A DNA stretch of 9,921 nucleotides from an uncultured Streptococcus sp. (GCA_905373305.1 CAJPSM010000045.1:1-9921); one strand, 5' to 3'. Counted from the first letter of the stretch, positions 1 to 6,415 are shown. Program-made: numbers and translations. Notes: a model not told the origin generated them from the sequence alone.

Positions 1-17
1 GTTTTTCAACTCTTTCT

Positions 18-45
18 ATTATACCTACTTTTCCTACTTTGTCAA
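18..45 (-). promoter_or_regulatory. Strong sigma-A promoter reading out of the left edge
   Basis: On the minus strand a perfect -35 TTGACA (40-45) and a perfect -10 TATAAT (18-23) are separated by 16 bp. Transcription would start near position 11 and run leftward, so the gene served is outside the window. Both hexamers match consensus exactly, which suggests a highly expressed product. The promoter lies 65 bp or more beyond the rlmD-like stop codon, and no convincing GC-rich terminator is visible between them, so some read-through into this unit is possible. Confidence 0.75.
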
Positions 46-109
46 GGACTTTTTTAAAATACTTTAATTTTTTACCACCTACATCTATCTTTTATAACAA
101 GACAACTTA

Positions 110-1468
110 TTATCCCTTTTTCTTAACCAACTTAACGACTGCTTCTGTCCTTGCAGTGTGTGGGAACATATCGACTGACTGGATATACTGGAGATCATAA
201 ACTTTTACTAGTTTAACCAAATCTCGAGCTAATGTCGAAACATTACAAGAAACATAAACCATTTTTTCCGGTACATAGGTTAGGATGGTATCTAATAACT
301 TGTCGTCTAAACCCTTCCGAGGAGGGTCGACTATCAGGGCATCGGCCCTATATCCCTCTTGATACCAGCGGGGAATAATCTCTTCAGCTGTACCAGCTTC
401 ATAATAGGTATTGTCAAATCCCATTTTTTGAGCATTTCGTTTAGCATCTTCAATAGCTTCTGGGATAATGTCCATCCCTCTGAGACTCTTGACTTTCTTT
501 GCAAAGGCGAATCCAATCGTCCCAACACCACAATAGGCATCAATCAGATGATCTTCTTCGCTAACATCAAGAGCCTTAACCGCTTCACTATAGAGAATTT
601 CGGTTTGCTCAGGATTAAGCTGATAGAAGGCACGGGGGGAGAGAGAAAACTCATAGTCGAGTACTCCTTCTTGAATACTCTCTTGACCCCAGATAACTTC
701 CGTCTTTTCACCATAGATTTCACTTGTTCTTGCTGTATTTGTATTGACCGCAACTGTGACGACTTCTGGAAAATCCTTAACGAGGTCTTGTACTAGTTGA
801 TTTAAATTTAGCTGGCGATTTGTGACGATGATAATCTGGACTTGTCCAGTTTTTCTTGCTCGGCGGACCATGATAGTGCGAACGCCTAGCGTTTTTCTCT
901 CATCGGTGATGGGGATTTGATGGTAAGTGAGAAGCTCAGCTAGGCGATTCGCAATCACTTGGGTTTCCTTATCTTGTACTAAGCAGTCTTTCAATTCTAC
1001 GAGGTGATGAGAGTTTTGTGCATACAAGCCTGCTTTGACCTGATTTTTAAATTTTCGAGTCTGGAATTGTAGTTTAGCACGGTAGTACTTTGGTTCCTGC
1101 ATTCCGATAGTTGGACGGATTTCATAGTTTTCATATCCTGCAGGAGTAAATTTTTTCAAGGCTTGGTGGAGCAAATCCGTTTTAAACTCTAACTGTTTAT
1201 CATAGTGAAGGTGCATGATTTGGCAACCACCACATTCATTATAAATCGTACAAGCTGGTACCACTCGAAATTTAGATTTCTTATTAACCTTTAGCAATTT
1301 GGCTTCAACAAAGTTACGTTTAATAGAAGTAACCTGACAATAGATATCTTCTCCCTTGAGGGCGCCAGGCACAAAAACAAGGGTTTTCTGATAAAAACCG
1401 ATTCCCTCACCATTGATGCCCATACGCTTGATTTTTAAAGGTATTTTTTGTTTGACTTTCAGATTCAT
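110..1468 (-). CDS. rlmD: RumA-type 23S rRNA (uracil-C5)-methyltransferase, RlmD/RlmCD family
   Basis: A SAM-dependent enzyme that makes 5-methyluridine in 23S rRNA. The 452 aa contain an N-terminal TRAM RNA-binding domain (about 1-60) and four cysteines fitting the family [4Fe-4S] cluster (C73, C79, C82, C162). They also contain the SAM-binding loop DAYCGVGTIG (about 310-319), DPPRKG (381-386), the catalytic Cys in SCNVSTLARD (C408) and the general base Glu in HTARTEAV (E442). The length is normal for the family and all key residues are present. Streptococci usually carry two paralogues of this family, and one (RlmCD) can modify both U747 and U1939. Sequence alone does not show which target this copy has, so the symbol is a family name. 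The start is chosen because no upstream in-frame alternative fits: an extended -10 lies 6 nt before the ATG and no properly spaced Shine-Dalgarno is seen. It is divergent from recX across 37 bp. Confidence 0.9.
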   Translation of the reverse strand: MNLKVKQKIPLKIKRMGINGEGIGFYQKTLVFVPGALKGEDIYCQVTSIKRNFVEAKLLKVNKKSKFRVVPACTIYNECGGCQIMHLHYDKQLEFKTDLLHQALKKFTPAGYENYEIRPTIGMQEPKYYRAKLQFQTRKFKNQVKAGLYAQNSHHLVELKDCLVQDKETQVIANRLAELLTYHQIPITDERKTLGVRTIMVRRARKTGQVQIIIVTNRQLNLNQLVQDLVKDFPEVVTVAVNTNTARTSEIYGEKTEVIWGQESIQEGVLDYEFSLSPRAFYQLNPEQTEILYSEAVKALDVSEEDHLIDAYCGVGTIGFAFAKKVKSLRGMDIIPEAIEDAKRNAQKMGFDNTYYEAGTAEEIIPRWYQEGYRADALIVDPPRKGLDDKLLDTILTYVPEKMVYVSCNVSTLARDLVKLVKVYDLQYIQSVDMFPHTARTEAVVKLVKKKG

Positions 1469-1474
1469 ACCCCT

Positions 1475-1483
1475 ATCTTATCA
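1475..1483 (-). promoter_or_regulatory. rlmD-like gene promoter, extended -10
   Basis: On the minus strand the extended -10 TGATAAGAT occupies 1475-1483, with its hexamer at 1475-1480. No good -35 is present, because the region 17 bp upstream (1498-1503) matches poorly. Counting seven bases from the -10 places +1 at 1468, the A of the ATG, so the mRNA may be leaderless. The site overlaps the region where polymerase bound at recX would sit. Confidence 0.5.
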
Positions 1484-1493
1484 CATTTTAGGG

Positions 1494-1499
1494 TATAAT
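1494..1499 (+). promoter_or_regulatory. recX promoter -10 box
   Basis: A perfect TATAAT ends 6 nt before the recX ATG at 1506, predicting +1 at the start codon itself. There is no recognisable -35 at the expected place and no TGn extension. The nearest purine-rich stretch (AGGG, about 1490-1493) would lie upstream of the transcription start, so it cannot act as a ribosome site for this transcript. Confidence 0.5.
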
Positions 1500-1505
1500 A
1501 GAACT

Positions 1506-2282
1506 ATGAAAATCACAAAACTTGAAAAGAAAAAACGCCTCTACCTGATGGAGCTAGATCATCAGCAAACTTCTTATATCACTGAGGATACCATTGTCCG
1601 TTTTATGCTATCTCGAGATAAGGTCATTAGCGAAGAGGAACTTACCGAGATTCAGGACTTTGCCCAATTTTCTTACGGTAAGAATCTAGCCCTCTACCAC
1701 CTATCCTTTAAAGCTCGCACCGAAAAAGAAGTAAGAGAATATTTGAAAAAATACGATATTAATGAAAACATCGTTTCTCAAGTCATTGCTAATCTTAAAG
1801 AAGATAAGTGGATTAATGATAGCCAGTACGCTTATGCTATCATCAATGCCAATCAACTCTCTGGAGATAAGGGGCCTTATGTACTCGCCCAGAAACTTGC
1901 TCAAAAAGGGATTTCCAAATCAACTATTGAAGATATTCTAAAGGATTTTGATCACACTGAAGTTGCTCAACGTGTAGCTGAGAAACTGCTTAAAAAATAC
2001 ACCGGAAAACTCCCTGCTCGTGCTTTACAAGAAAAGATTATCCAAAACTTGACGAACAAGGGCTTCTCCTATTCTGATGCTAAAAGTGCCTTTGATGACT
2101 TGGATAGTCAGGTTGATGAAGAAACAGTTCAGGAACTCATTTTTAAAGAGCTAGACAAACAATATACCAAATATGCTCGAAAATATGAAGGTTACGAACT
2201 AAAGCAACGTTTGACCCAAGTTTTAGCTAGAAAAGGCTATGATTTTTCGGATATAGCCAGCGCTCTCAGAGAATATCTTTAA
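1506..2282 (+). CDS. recX: Recombination regulator RecX
   Basis: RecX binds RecA filaments and limits their growth and activity, tempering recombination and strand exchange in the cytoplasm. The 258-aa protein is almost all helical and charged. It shows the repeated three-helix architecture of the family, for example the segments around LYHLSFKARTEKEVREYL, DKGPYVLAQKLAQKGIS and ARALQEKIIQNLTNKG, each with the basic Lys/Arg pattern of RecX repeats. An upstream in-frame ATG at 1413 would add 31 residues, but these overlap the divergent methyltransferase gene and lie before the -10 box. The ATG at 1506 gives MKITKLEKKKR, the normal start for Gram-positive RecX of about 260 aa. There is no clear Shine-Dalgarno. 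In naturally transformable streptococci RecX acts beside RecA; another DNA-uptake gene, ssbB, lies 4 kb away. Confidence 0.92.
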   Translation: MKITKLEKKKRLYLMELDHQQTSYITEDTIVRFMLSRDKVISEEELTEIQDFAQFSYGKNLALYHLSFKARTEKEVREYLKKYDINENIVSQVIANLKEDKWINDSQYAYAIINANQLSGDKGPYVLAQKLAQKGISKSTIEDILKDFDHTEVAQRVAEKLLKKYTGKLPARALQEKIIQNLTNKGFSYSDAKSAFDDLDSQVDEETVQELIFKELDKQYTKYARKYEGYELKQRLTQVLARKGYDFSDIASALREYL

Positions 2283-2319
2283 TATTTTCGTGTAAAATTC
2301 AAAAAAATAAACCAATTTA

Positions 2320-2328
2320 TGATATAAT
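2320..2328 (+). promoter_or_regulatory. ntdp promoter, extended -10
   Basis: TGATATAAT is an extended -10 with a perfect hexamer at 2323-2328. A weak TTCAAA (2298-2303) lies 19 bp upstream. Transcription would start near 2335, giving a leader of about 35 nt before the ATG at 2370. The promoter makes the gene independent of recX, and no hairpin terminator separates the two genes. Confidence 0.6.
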
Positions 2329-2369
2329 AGTAAACGATAAACTTATAAATTGTAGAAAGTTGGTTAGTT

Positions 2370-2903
2370 ATGAAACTTCCAAAAGAAGGCGACTTTATTA
2401 CAATTCAAAGTTATAAGCATGATGGGAGTCTCCACCGTACTTGGCGGGACACCATGGTACTAAAAACAACAGAGAACGCTATTATCGGCGTCAACGACCA
2501 CACACTTGTTACCGAAAGTGACGGTCGTCGTTGGGTGACTCGAGAGCCGGCTATTGTTTACTTTCACAAAAAATATTGGTTTAATATCATTGCTATGATT
2601 CGTGATAATGGGATTTCCTACTATTGCAATATGGCGAGTCCTTACTATCTAGATGAGGAAGCCCTGAAATACATTGATTATGATTTGGATGTCAAGGTCT
2701 TCACTGATGGTGAAAAGCGTCTCTTGGACGTTGAAGAGTATGAGCGCCATAAACGTAAAATGAAGTATTCTGATGATTTAGACTATATTTTGAAAGAGCA
2801 TGTTAAAATCCTTGTTGATTGGATCAACAATGGACGCGGTCCTTTCTCAGAGGCCTATGTCAACATTTGGTACAAACGCTACATAGAACTAAAGAATCGG
2901 TAA
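2370..2903 (+). CDS. ntdp: Nucleoside tri-/diphosphate phosphatase, DUF402 (Ntdp/YgaC family)
   Basis: The family enzyme hydrolyses the terminal phosphates of nucleoside tri- and diphosphates in a metal-dependent way, as shown for the Staphylococcus aureus homologue SA1684; B. subtilis YgaC is another member. The 177 aa match the usual family length and carry its hallmarks. These are LPKEGDFITIQSYKHDGSLHR near the start, the block TESDGRRWVTREPAIVYFH, YYCNMASPYYLDEEALKYID, the acidic YIDYDLDVKV (metal-binding region of the DUF402 fold), and a helical tail ending in WYKRYIEL. It is a cytoplasmic protein with no signal or membrane segment. The Shine-Dalgarno is weak (AGAAAG about 12 nt upstream), hinting at modest translation. 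It has its own promoter and ends at a strong terminator. The family call is confident; the physiological substrate is not visible from sequence. Confidence 0.88.
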   Translation: MKLPKEGDFITIQSYKHDGSLHRTWRDTMVLKTTENAIIGVNDHTLVTESDGRRWVTREPAIVYFHKKYWFNIIAMIRDNGISYYCNMASPYYLDEEALKYIDYDLDVKVFTDGEKRLLDVEEYERHKRKMKYSDDLDYILKEHVKILVDWINNGRGPFSEAYVNIWYKRYIELKNR

Positions 2904-2911
2904 AGTTGTCA

Positions 2912-2937
2912 AACCGGGGTGAGAGCCCTGGTTTTTT
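2912..2937 (+). terminator. ntdp rho-independent terminator
   Basis: AACCGGGG (2912-2919) and CCCTGGTT (2926-2933) pair with one G-U, a 6-nt loop and a run of six T. It begins 9 nt after the ntdp stop codon. Confidence 0.9.
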
Positions 2938-2942
2938 ATTTG

Positions 2943-2967
2943 AAAAACCCAGCCTAGAAGCTGGGTT
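2943..2967 (-). terminator. queH rho-independent terminator
   Basis: A perfect 8-bp stem, AACCCAGC (2946-2953) with GCTGGGTT (2960-2967), is followed on the minus strand by a T run. It begins 6 nt past the queH stop codon and is convergent with the ntdp terminator 6-10 bp away. Confidence 0.88.
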
Positions 2968-2972
2968 AATTG

Positions 2973-3740
2973 CTATATATCTAGTTTAGTGACAGTAAAT
3001 TTGATATGGGAATAATCTTTTTCAACATCCTTATCCAACAAGAAAGCTGTGGCATCCTTCTTAACCTGAACAAGATCAATATTCTGAGCTTGAGCTGCAT
3101 AGACGCATCCACAATAGCATTGACGATAGATATCATACTCCTCGCACATCTCTACTGAACGTTTGTAGCCTTGATTTTTCTTGAAATCACTGGGGAGATA
3201 GTGGGTGGTATAAATCTTTTGCACATCGATTCCGATGCTGTTGATGGTTTGAGAATTCTTATGGGGACTGATGGTCAAGGCTGAACCAAAGTAGTCAAAG
3301 CCCAAGTCCATAGCTACCTGTGCTGTTTTGTCCAGACGGTAGTCAAAACAAACCTTGCAACGGTCACCACCTTCGGGTTCTTCTTCCAGTCCTCTGACTA
3401 ACTTCCGGTATTCATTTGGTTCATAAGGCGCTTCTAAATACTGGACCGTATTTCCTGTTCGCTCATTGAAATCACTGACAAATTTCTTGGTGACGTAAGC
3501 TCGCTTGTGGTATTCTGCCTTGGGATGGATATTGGAATTGGCAAAATAGATGGTCACATCAGCGTATTTTGTCAGGTATTCTAGGGTGTAAGTACTACAA
3601 GGAGCACAGCAAACATGCATGAGAATAGTTGGGCGTTGCTCATTTTTTTCCCAAACCTGAACCATTTTCTGCATAACACGGTCATAATTAATCTTCTGAT
3701 TGGGATTCATCTTGCTCAGAATTTCTTCTACATCAATCAT
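2973..3740 (-). CDS. queH: Epoxyqueuosine reductase QueH (DUF208)
   Basis: QueH catalyses the last step of queuosine synthesis, reducing epoxyqueuosine to queuosine at the wobble base of GUN tRNAs; it is the non-homologous replacement of QueG. The 255 aa carry the family cysteine set: C44-C45-x2-C48 in HVCCAPCSTY, C128-x2-C131 in DRCKVCFDYR, C199, and the C208-x-C210-x-C212 signature in RQCYCGCVY. These bind the Fe-S cluster and the adjacent iron seen in QueH structures. Other conserved blocks are ANSNIHPKAEY and FGSALTISPHKN. Length is normal and no residue is missing. The start is supported by AAGGAG (3747-3752) at good spacing, and the gene is monocistronic between its own promoter and terminator. 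Confidence 0.92.
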   Translation of the reverse strand: MIDVEEILSKMNPNQKINYDRVMQKMVQVWEKNEQRPTILMHVCCAPCSTYTLEYLTKYADVTIYFANSNIHPKAEYHKRAYVTKKFVSDFNERTGNTVQYLEAPYEPNEYRKLVRGLEEEPEGGDRCKVCFDYRLDKTAQVAMDLGFDYFGSALTISPHKNSQTINSIGIDVQKIYTTHYLPSDFKKNQGYKRSVEMCEEYDIYRQCYCGCVYAAQAQNIDLVQVKKDATAFLLDKDVEKDYSHIKFTVTKLDI

Positions 3741-3764
3741 GTTCTTCTCCTTTTACTATTAGTT

Positions 3765-3793
3765 ATTTTACCACATATCACCAACCAGCTCAA
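3765..3793 (-). promoter_or_regulatory. queH sigma-A promoter
   Basis: On the minus strand -35 TTGAGC (3788-3793), a 17-bp spacer and the extended -10 TGGTAAAAT with hexamer at 3765-3770. The predicted start near 3758 leaves an 18-nt leader carrying the AAGGAG ribosome site. Confidence 0.7.
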
Positions 3794-3813
3794 ATCTATT
3801 TTTTTAAAAAGGT

Positions 3814-3840
3814 AATAAAAAGAGGGATGCATGTTCCCTC
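3814..3840 (-). terminator. groEL rho-independent terminator
   Basis: GAGGGA (3835-3840 read on minus) pairs with TCCCTC (3822-3827) around a 7-nt loop, followed by TTTTTATT. It closes the groESL operon and insulates the queH promoter, whose -35 starts about 20 bp further on. Confidence 0.88.
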
Positions 3841-3865
3841 CTTTTGTGTTTTTTATAAGTTGCTT

Positions 3866-5488
3866 TTACATCATGCCGCCCATCATGCTTGGATCCATTG
3901 CTGGAGCTGGGGCTGCTGGTTCCGGTTTATTGGCTACGACTGCTTCTGTTGTCAAGATCAAGCTGGCTACAGATGCTGCATTTTGAAGGGCTGAACGGCT
4001 CACTTTCACTGGGTCAATGATTCCTTCTTCAATCATGTTGACCCATTCGCCAGTTGCTGCGTTGAAGCCTGTACCAACTTCAGCATTTTTCAAACGATCG
4101 ATAACGATAGACCCTTCGAATCCCGCATTGTGGGCAATTTGACGAACAGGCTCTTCCAAGGCGCGGAGAACAATATTGCGTCCTGTTGCTTCATCTCCTG
4201 TCAATTCCAAATCAGCTACGGCTGGAATGACATTAGCAAGTGCAGTTCCACCACCTGCAACGATGCCTTCTTCAACAGCTGCACGAGTAGCGTTGAGGGC
4301 ATCTTCAATGCGAAGTTTCATTTCTTTCAACTCAGTTTCAGTTGCAGCTCCGACCTTGATGACTGCGACACCACCTGACAATTTTGCCAAGCGTTCTTGC
4401 AATTTTTCACGGTCAAATTCAGAAGTTGTAGTTTCGATTTGAGACTTGATAACCGCAACACGGTGAGAAATAGCTTCAGGATTTCCTGCACCTTCTACGA
4501 TAACCGTGCTATCTTTGTCCACAGTTACTCTCGCAGCTTGACCAAGCGCTTCAATTGTCGCGTCTTTCAACTCAAGACCAAGATCTTCTGTGATGACTGT
4601 TCCGCCTGTCAAGATAGCGATGTCTTCCAACATAGCCTTACGACGGTCACCGAAGCCAGGTGCCTTAACTGCTACGACATTGAATGTTCCACGAATCTTG
4701 TTCAATACAAGGGTTGGAAGAGCTTCGCCATCTACATCATCTGCAATAATCAAGAGCGGACGATTGCTTTGGAGAATGCTTTCTAGAAGTGGCAAGATTT
4801 CTTGGATATTTGAAATTTTCTTATCAGTAATCAAAATGTATGGATTTTCAAGGTCAGCCACCATCTTTTCACTATCTGTCACCATGTATTGTGAAAGGTA
4901 ACCACGGTCAAACTGCATTCCTTCTACAACTTCAAGTTCTGTTTCCATACCACGTGACTCTTCAATGGTGATAACTCCGTCCTTGCCAACTTTTTCCATA
5001 GCTTCAGAAATGTATTCACCGACTTTTTCAGAACGAGAAGATACGGCAGCAACCTGAGCGATAGCTTCTTTATTGGCAACTGGAATGGCATTGTTTTTCA
5101 AGGCTTCTACAGCTGCGGCAACTGCTGCTTCAATCCCACGACGAATGCCGATTGGATTAGCACCTGCAGTGACGTTTTTGATTCCTTCGCGGACGATAGC
5201 TTGAGTCAAAACAGTTGCAGTTGTTGTTCCGTCACCAGCGATATCGTTGGTTTTTGAAGCTACTTCTGATACCAATTTGGCACCCATATTTTCAAAATGG
5301 TCTTCTAGTTCAATTTCTTTAGCAATAGTAACACCGTCATTGGTAATCAATGGTGAGCCAAATGATTTTTCAAGAACGACATTACGACCCTTTGGTCCCA
5401 AGGTTACTTTAACAGTGTCTGCAAGGATATCGACACCACGAACCATAGCTGAACGGGCATCCGATGAAAATTTAATTTCTTTTGACAT
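3866..5488 (-). CDS. groEL: Chaperonin GroEL (Hsp60)
   Basis: The 540-aa subunit of the cytosolic double-ring tetradecamer that folds proteins in an ATP-driven cycle with GroES. Visible marks are TLGPKGRNVVLE (about 29-40), the nucleotide motif GDGTTT (85-90, D86), apical-domain sequence around 190-370, the hydrolysis Asp in RIEDAL (about 397), the GroEL signature AAVEEGIVAGGG (about 400-411) and a Gly-Met tail (MDPSMMGGMM). Nothing is missing. The ATG at 5488 is preceded by AGAAGGAG and lies 15 bp after the groES stop, so the two are co-transcribed. Codon choice is strongly biased, as for a highly expressed gene, which also opens several long antisense frames across it. Expression should follow the CIRCE and CtsR-type operators upstream of groES. 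Confidence 0.99.
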   Translation of the reverse strand: MSKEIKFSSDARSAMVRGVDILADTVKVTLGPKGRNVVLEKSFGSPLITNDGVTIAKEIELEDHFENMGAKLVSEVASKTNDIAGDGTTTATVLTQAIVREGIKNVTAGANPIGIRRGIEAAVAAAVEALKNNAIPVANKEAIAQVAAVSSRSEKVGEYISEAMEKVGKDGVITIEESRGMETELEVVEGMQFDRGYLSQYMVTDSEKMVADLENPYILITDKKISNIQEILPLLESILQSNRPLLIIADDVDGEALPTLVLNKIRGTFNVVAVKAPGFGDRRKAMLEDIAILTGGTVITEDLGLELKDATIEALGQAARVTVDKDSTVIVEGAGNPEAISHRVAVIKSQIETTTSEFDREKLQERLAKLSGGVAVIKVGAATETELKEMKLRIEDALNATRAAVEEGIVAGGGTALANVIPAVADLELTGDEATGRNIVLRALEEPVRQIAHNAGFEGSIVIDRLKNAEVGTGFNAATGEWVNMIEEGIIDPVKVSRSALQNAASVASLILTTEAVVANKPEPAAPAPAMDPSMMGGMM

Positions 5489-5503
5489 ACTTACTTTCTC
5501 CTT

Positions 5504-5788
5504 CTATTCTTCAATGATTGCCAAGATATTGGCTTCGCCTACGATGATGTACTTTTCATCGCCATCTTTGACATCAAGACCTGCGTGGGCTTCAACTAAG
5601 ACACGGTCTCCAGGCTTAACACTTGGAGCTACCAAGTCACCGTTCAAGGTACGAATACCTTGTCCAGTAGCTACAACTTGGGCTGTTTTTGTTTTTTCTT
5701 GGGCTGAGCCCGCAAGGACAAAGCCACCAACAGTTTGTTCTTTTTCTTCGATTTTTAAGACCACACGGTCTCCTAATGGTTTCAACAT
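5504..5788 (-). CDS. groES: Co-chaperonin GroES (Hsp10)
   Basis: The 94-aa subunit of the heptameric lid that caps GroEL. It opens with the Cpn10 signature LKPLGDRVVLKIEEKE. The mobile loop follows at about 17-35 (EQTVGGFVLAGSAQEK), where the GGFVL tripeptide region contacts the GroEL apical domain; many homologues have Ile at the Phe position. The roof-forming region and the C-terminal ANILAIIEE complete the fold. Start at 5788 is fixed by GGAGG (5796-5800) with a 7-nt spacer. First gene of the groESL operon, 15 bp before groEL. Confidence 0.98.
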   Translation of the reverse strand: MLKPLGDRVVLKIEEKEQTVGGFVLAGSAQEKTKTAQVVATGQGIRTLNGDLVAPSVKPGDRVLVEAHAGLDVKDGDEKYIIVGEANILAIIEE

Positions 5789-5818
5789 CTGTTTTCCTCC
5801 ATGATAAACTACATATTA

Positions 5819-5845
5819 TTAGCACTCTTTATATCCGAGTGCTAA
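5819..5845. promoter_or_regulatory. CIRCE operator (HrcA binding site)
   Basis: A perfect inverted repeat TTAGCACTC-N9-GAGTGCTAA, arms at 5819-5827 and 5837-5845. It lies just downstream of the predicted groESL transcription start (about 5850), so HrcA binding would block early elongation or initiation. The element is also in the 5' leader RNA. Confidence 0.97.
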
Positions 5846-5856
5846 TTCATAGTTCT

Positions 5857-5884
5857 ATTGTATCACTTGGTCAGAAATAGTCAA
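5857..5884 (-). promoter_or_regulatory. groESL sigma-A promoter
   Basis: On the minus strand -35 TTGACT (5879-5884), a 16-bp spacer, and the extended -10 TGATACAAT with hexamer at 5857-5862. Predicted start is near 5850, upstream of CIRCE. A strong housekeeping promoter held down by repressors is the usual arrangement for this operon. Confidence 0.85.
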
Positions 5885-5885
5885 G
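5869..5885. promoter_or_regulatory. CtsR-like heptad repeat over the groESL -35
   Basis: On the plus strand GGTCAGA-AAT-AGTCAAG. The CtsR consensus is [A/G]GTCAAA-NAN-[A/G]GTCAAA, so this matches 15 of 17 positions with correct spacing. It covers the -35 hexamer. Dual HrcA/CtsR control of groESL is known in streptococci; the site is read from sequence and binding is inferred. Confidence 0.7.
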
Positions 5886-5887
5886 AA

Positions 5888-5937
5888 AAAAGTCTGACTT
5901 TCTCAAGATAAAAAGCCTGAGACCAACTCAGACTTTT
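5888..5937 (-). terminator. ssbB terminator with alternative downstream arm
   Basis: The main minus-strand hairpin has 11-bp arms (5927-5937 and 5911-5921, one G-U pair), a 5-nt loop and TTTTTATCTT. The first arm can instead pair perfectly over 10 bp with 5888-5897, which is also followed by a T run. Two mutually exclusive terminator folds therefore stand between ssbB and the groESL promoter. Confidence 0.85.
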
Positions 5938-5943
5938 CAATGC

Positions 5944-6339
5944 TTAAAATGGCAATTCCTCCTCTTCCAAAACCAAGTCTGCCAAGTCTTGTCCTGCGTT
6001 ATTTTCACGCATGGCCCGTTGGGCGCGGCTTTCCAAAAGTTGGAATCCTGTCACGAGAACTTCGGTCACGTAATTCATCTGGCCATTTTTCTCAAAGCGA
6101 CGGGTACGAAGTTCTCCATCTACCGAAATGAGACTGCCTTTAGTTGCGTAACTTGCCATGGTTTCAGCCAATTTTCCCCAAAGAACCAGATTGACAAAAT
6201 CAGCTCCACGTTCGCCATTTTGGTCTTTGTAACGACGGTTCACAGCGATAGTTGCACGCGCTACTGACTTGTCATTGTTGGTTTTGTGCAATTCTGGTGT
6301 AGACGTCAAGCGCCCGATCATAATAACTTTATTATACAT
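5944..6339 (-). CDS. ssbB: Competence-induced single-stranded DNA-binding protein SsbB
   Basis: Coats incoming single-stranded DNA during natural transformation, protecting it and storing it for RecA. The 131 aa hold one OB-fold domain (about 1-105), with the SSB pattern MYNKVIMIGRLTSTPEL, FVNLVLWGKLAETMASY and GSLISVDGELRTRRF. A short linker follows, then an acidic tail ending EEEELPF, the site that recruits partner proteins. It is shorter than the essential streptococcal SsbA (about 155-160 aa), as expected for the competence paralogue. The start is fixed by AGGAGG (6347-6352). The only promoter found is a SigX cin-box, so expression should be confined to competence. It is monocistronic. 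Confidence 0.95.
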   Translation of the reverse strand: MYNKVIMIGRLTSTPELHKTNNDKSVARATIAVNRRYKDQNGERGADFVNLVLWGKLAETMASYATKGSLISVDGELRTRRFEKNGQMNYVTEVLVTGFQLLESRAQRAMRENNAGQDLADLVLEEEELPF

Positions 6340-6359
6340 TTTTCATCCTCCTACTTATC

Positions 6360-6367
6360 TATTCGCA
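6360..6367 (-). promoter_or_regulatory. SigX (ComX) cin-box of ssbB
   Basis: On the minus strand TGCGAATA, a one-base variant of the competence consensus TACGAATA. A T-rich tract (6375-6381) sits 7 bp upstream, as is typical of late competence promoters. Transcription would start about 15 nt before the ATG, with AGGAGG near the 5' end of the leader. No sigma-A promoter is visible here. Confidence 0.9.
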
Positions 6368-6374
6368 GGAAATC

Positions 6375-6403
6375 AAAAAAAGTTACAGAAATTTGTAACT
6401 TTT
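6375..6403 (-). terminator. Terminator of the DUF4651-SDR operon
   Basis: A perfect 10-bp stem AAAAGTTACA (6378-6387) with TGTAACTTTT (6394-6403) around a 6-nt loop, followed on the minus strand by a run of seven T. It begins 13 bp after the dehydrogenase stop. Its tail overlaps the T-tract of the ssbB SigX promoter. Confidence 0.85.
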
Positions 6404-6415
6404 CGAGAAAATTTT

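Noticed and set aside
359..796. 145-codon plus-strand frame inside the methyltransferase gene
   Set aside because: The real gene is on the minus strand with all catalytic motifs. The opposite frame shows no domain or start signal.
1413..1505. N-terminal extension of RecX by 31 residues
   Set aside because: The extension overlaps the divergent methyltransferase coding region and precedes the -10 box. RecX of this family normally begins at MKITKLEKK.
4130..4901. Several open frames of 82-129 codons on the plus strand opposite groEL
   Set aside because: They are shadows of the strongly biased groEL codons. They have no ribosome sites or promoters, and their translations are Ser/Cys-rich and low in complexity with no recognisable domain.
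5247..5804. 185-codon plus-strand frame opposite groES and the groEL start
   Set aside because: It is antisense to two highly conserved genes, runs across their junction, and has no Shine-Dalgarno or known protein features. It follows from groES/groEL codon use.
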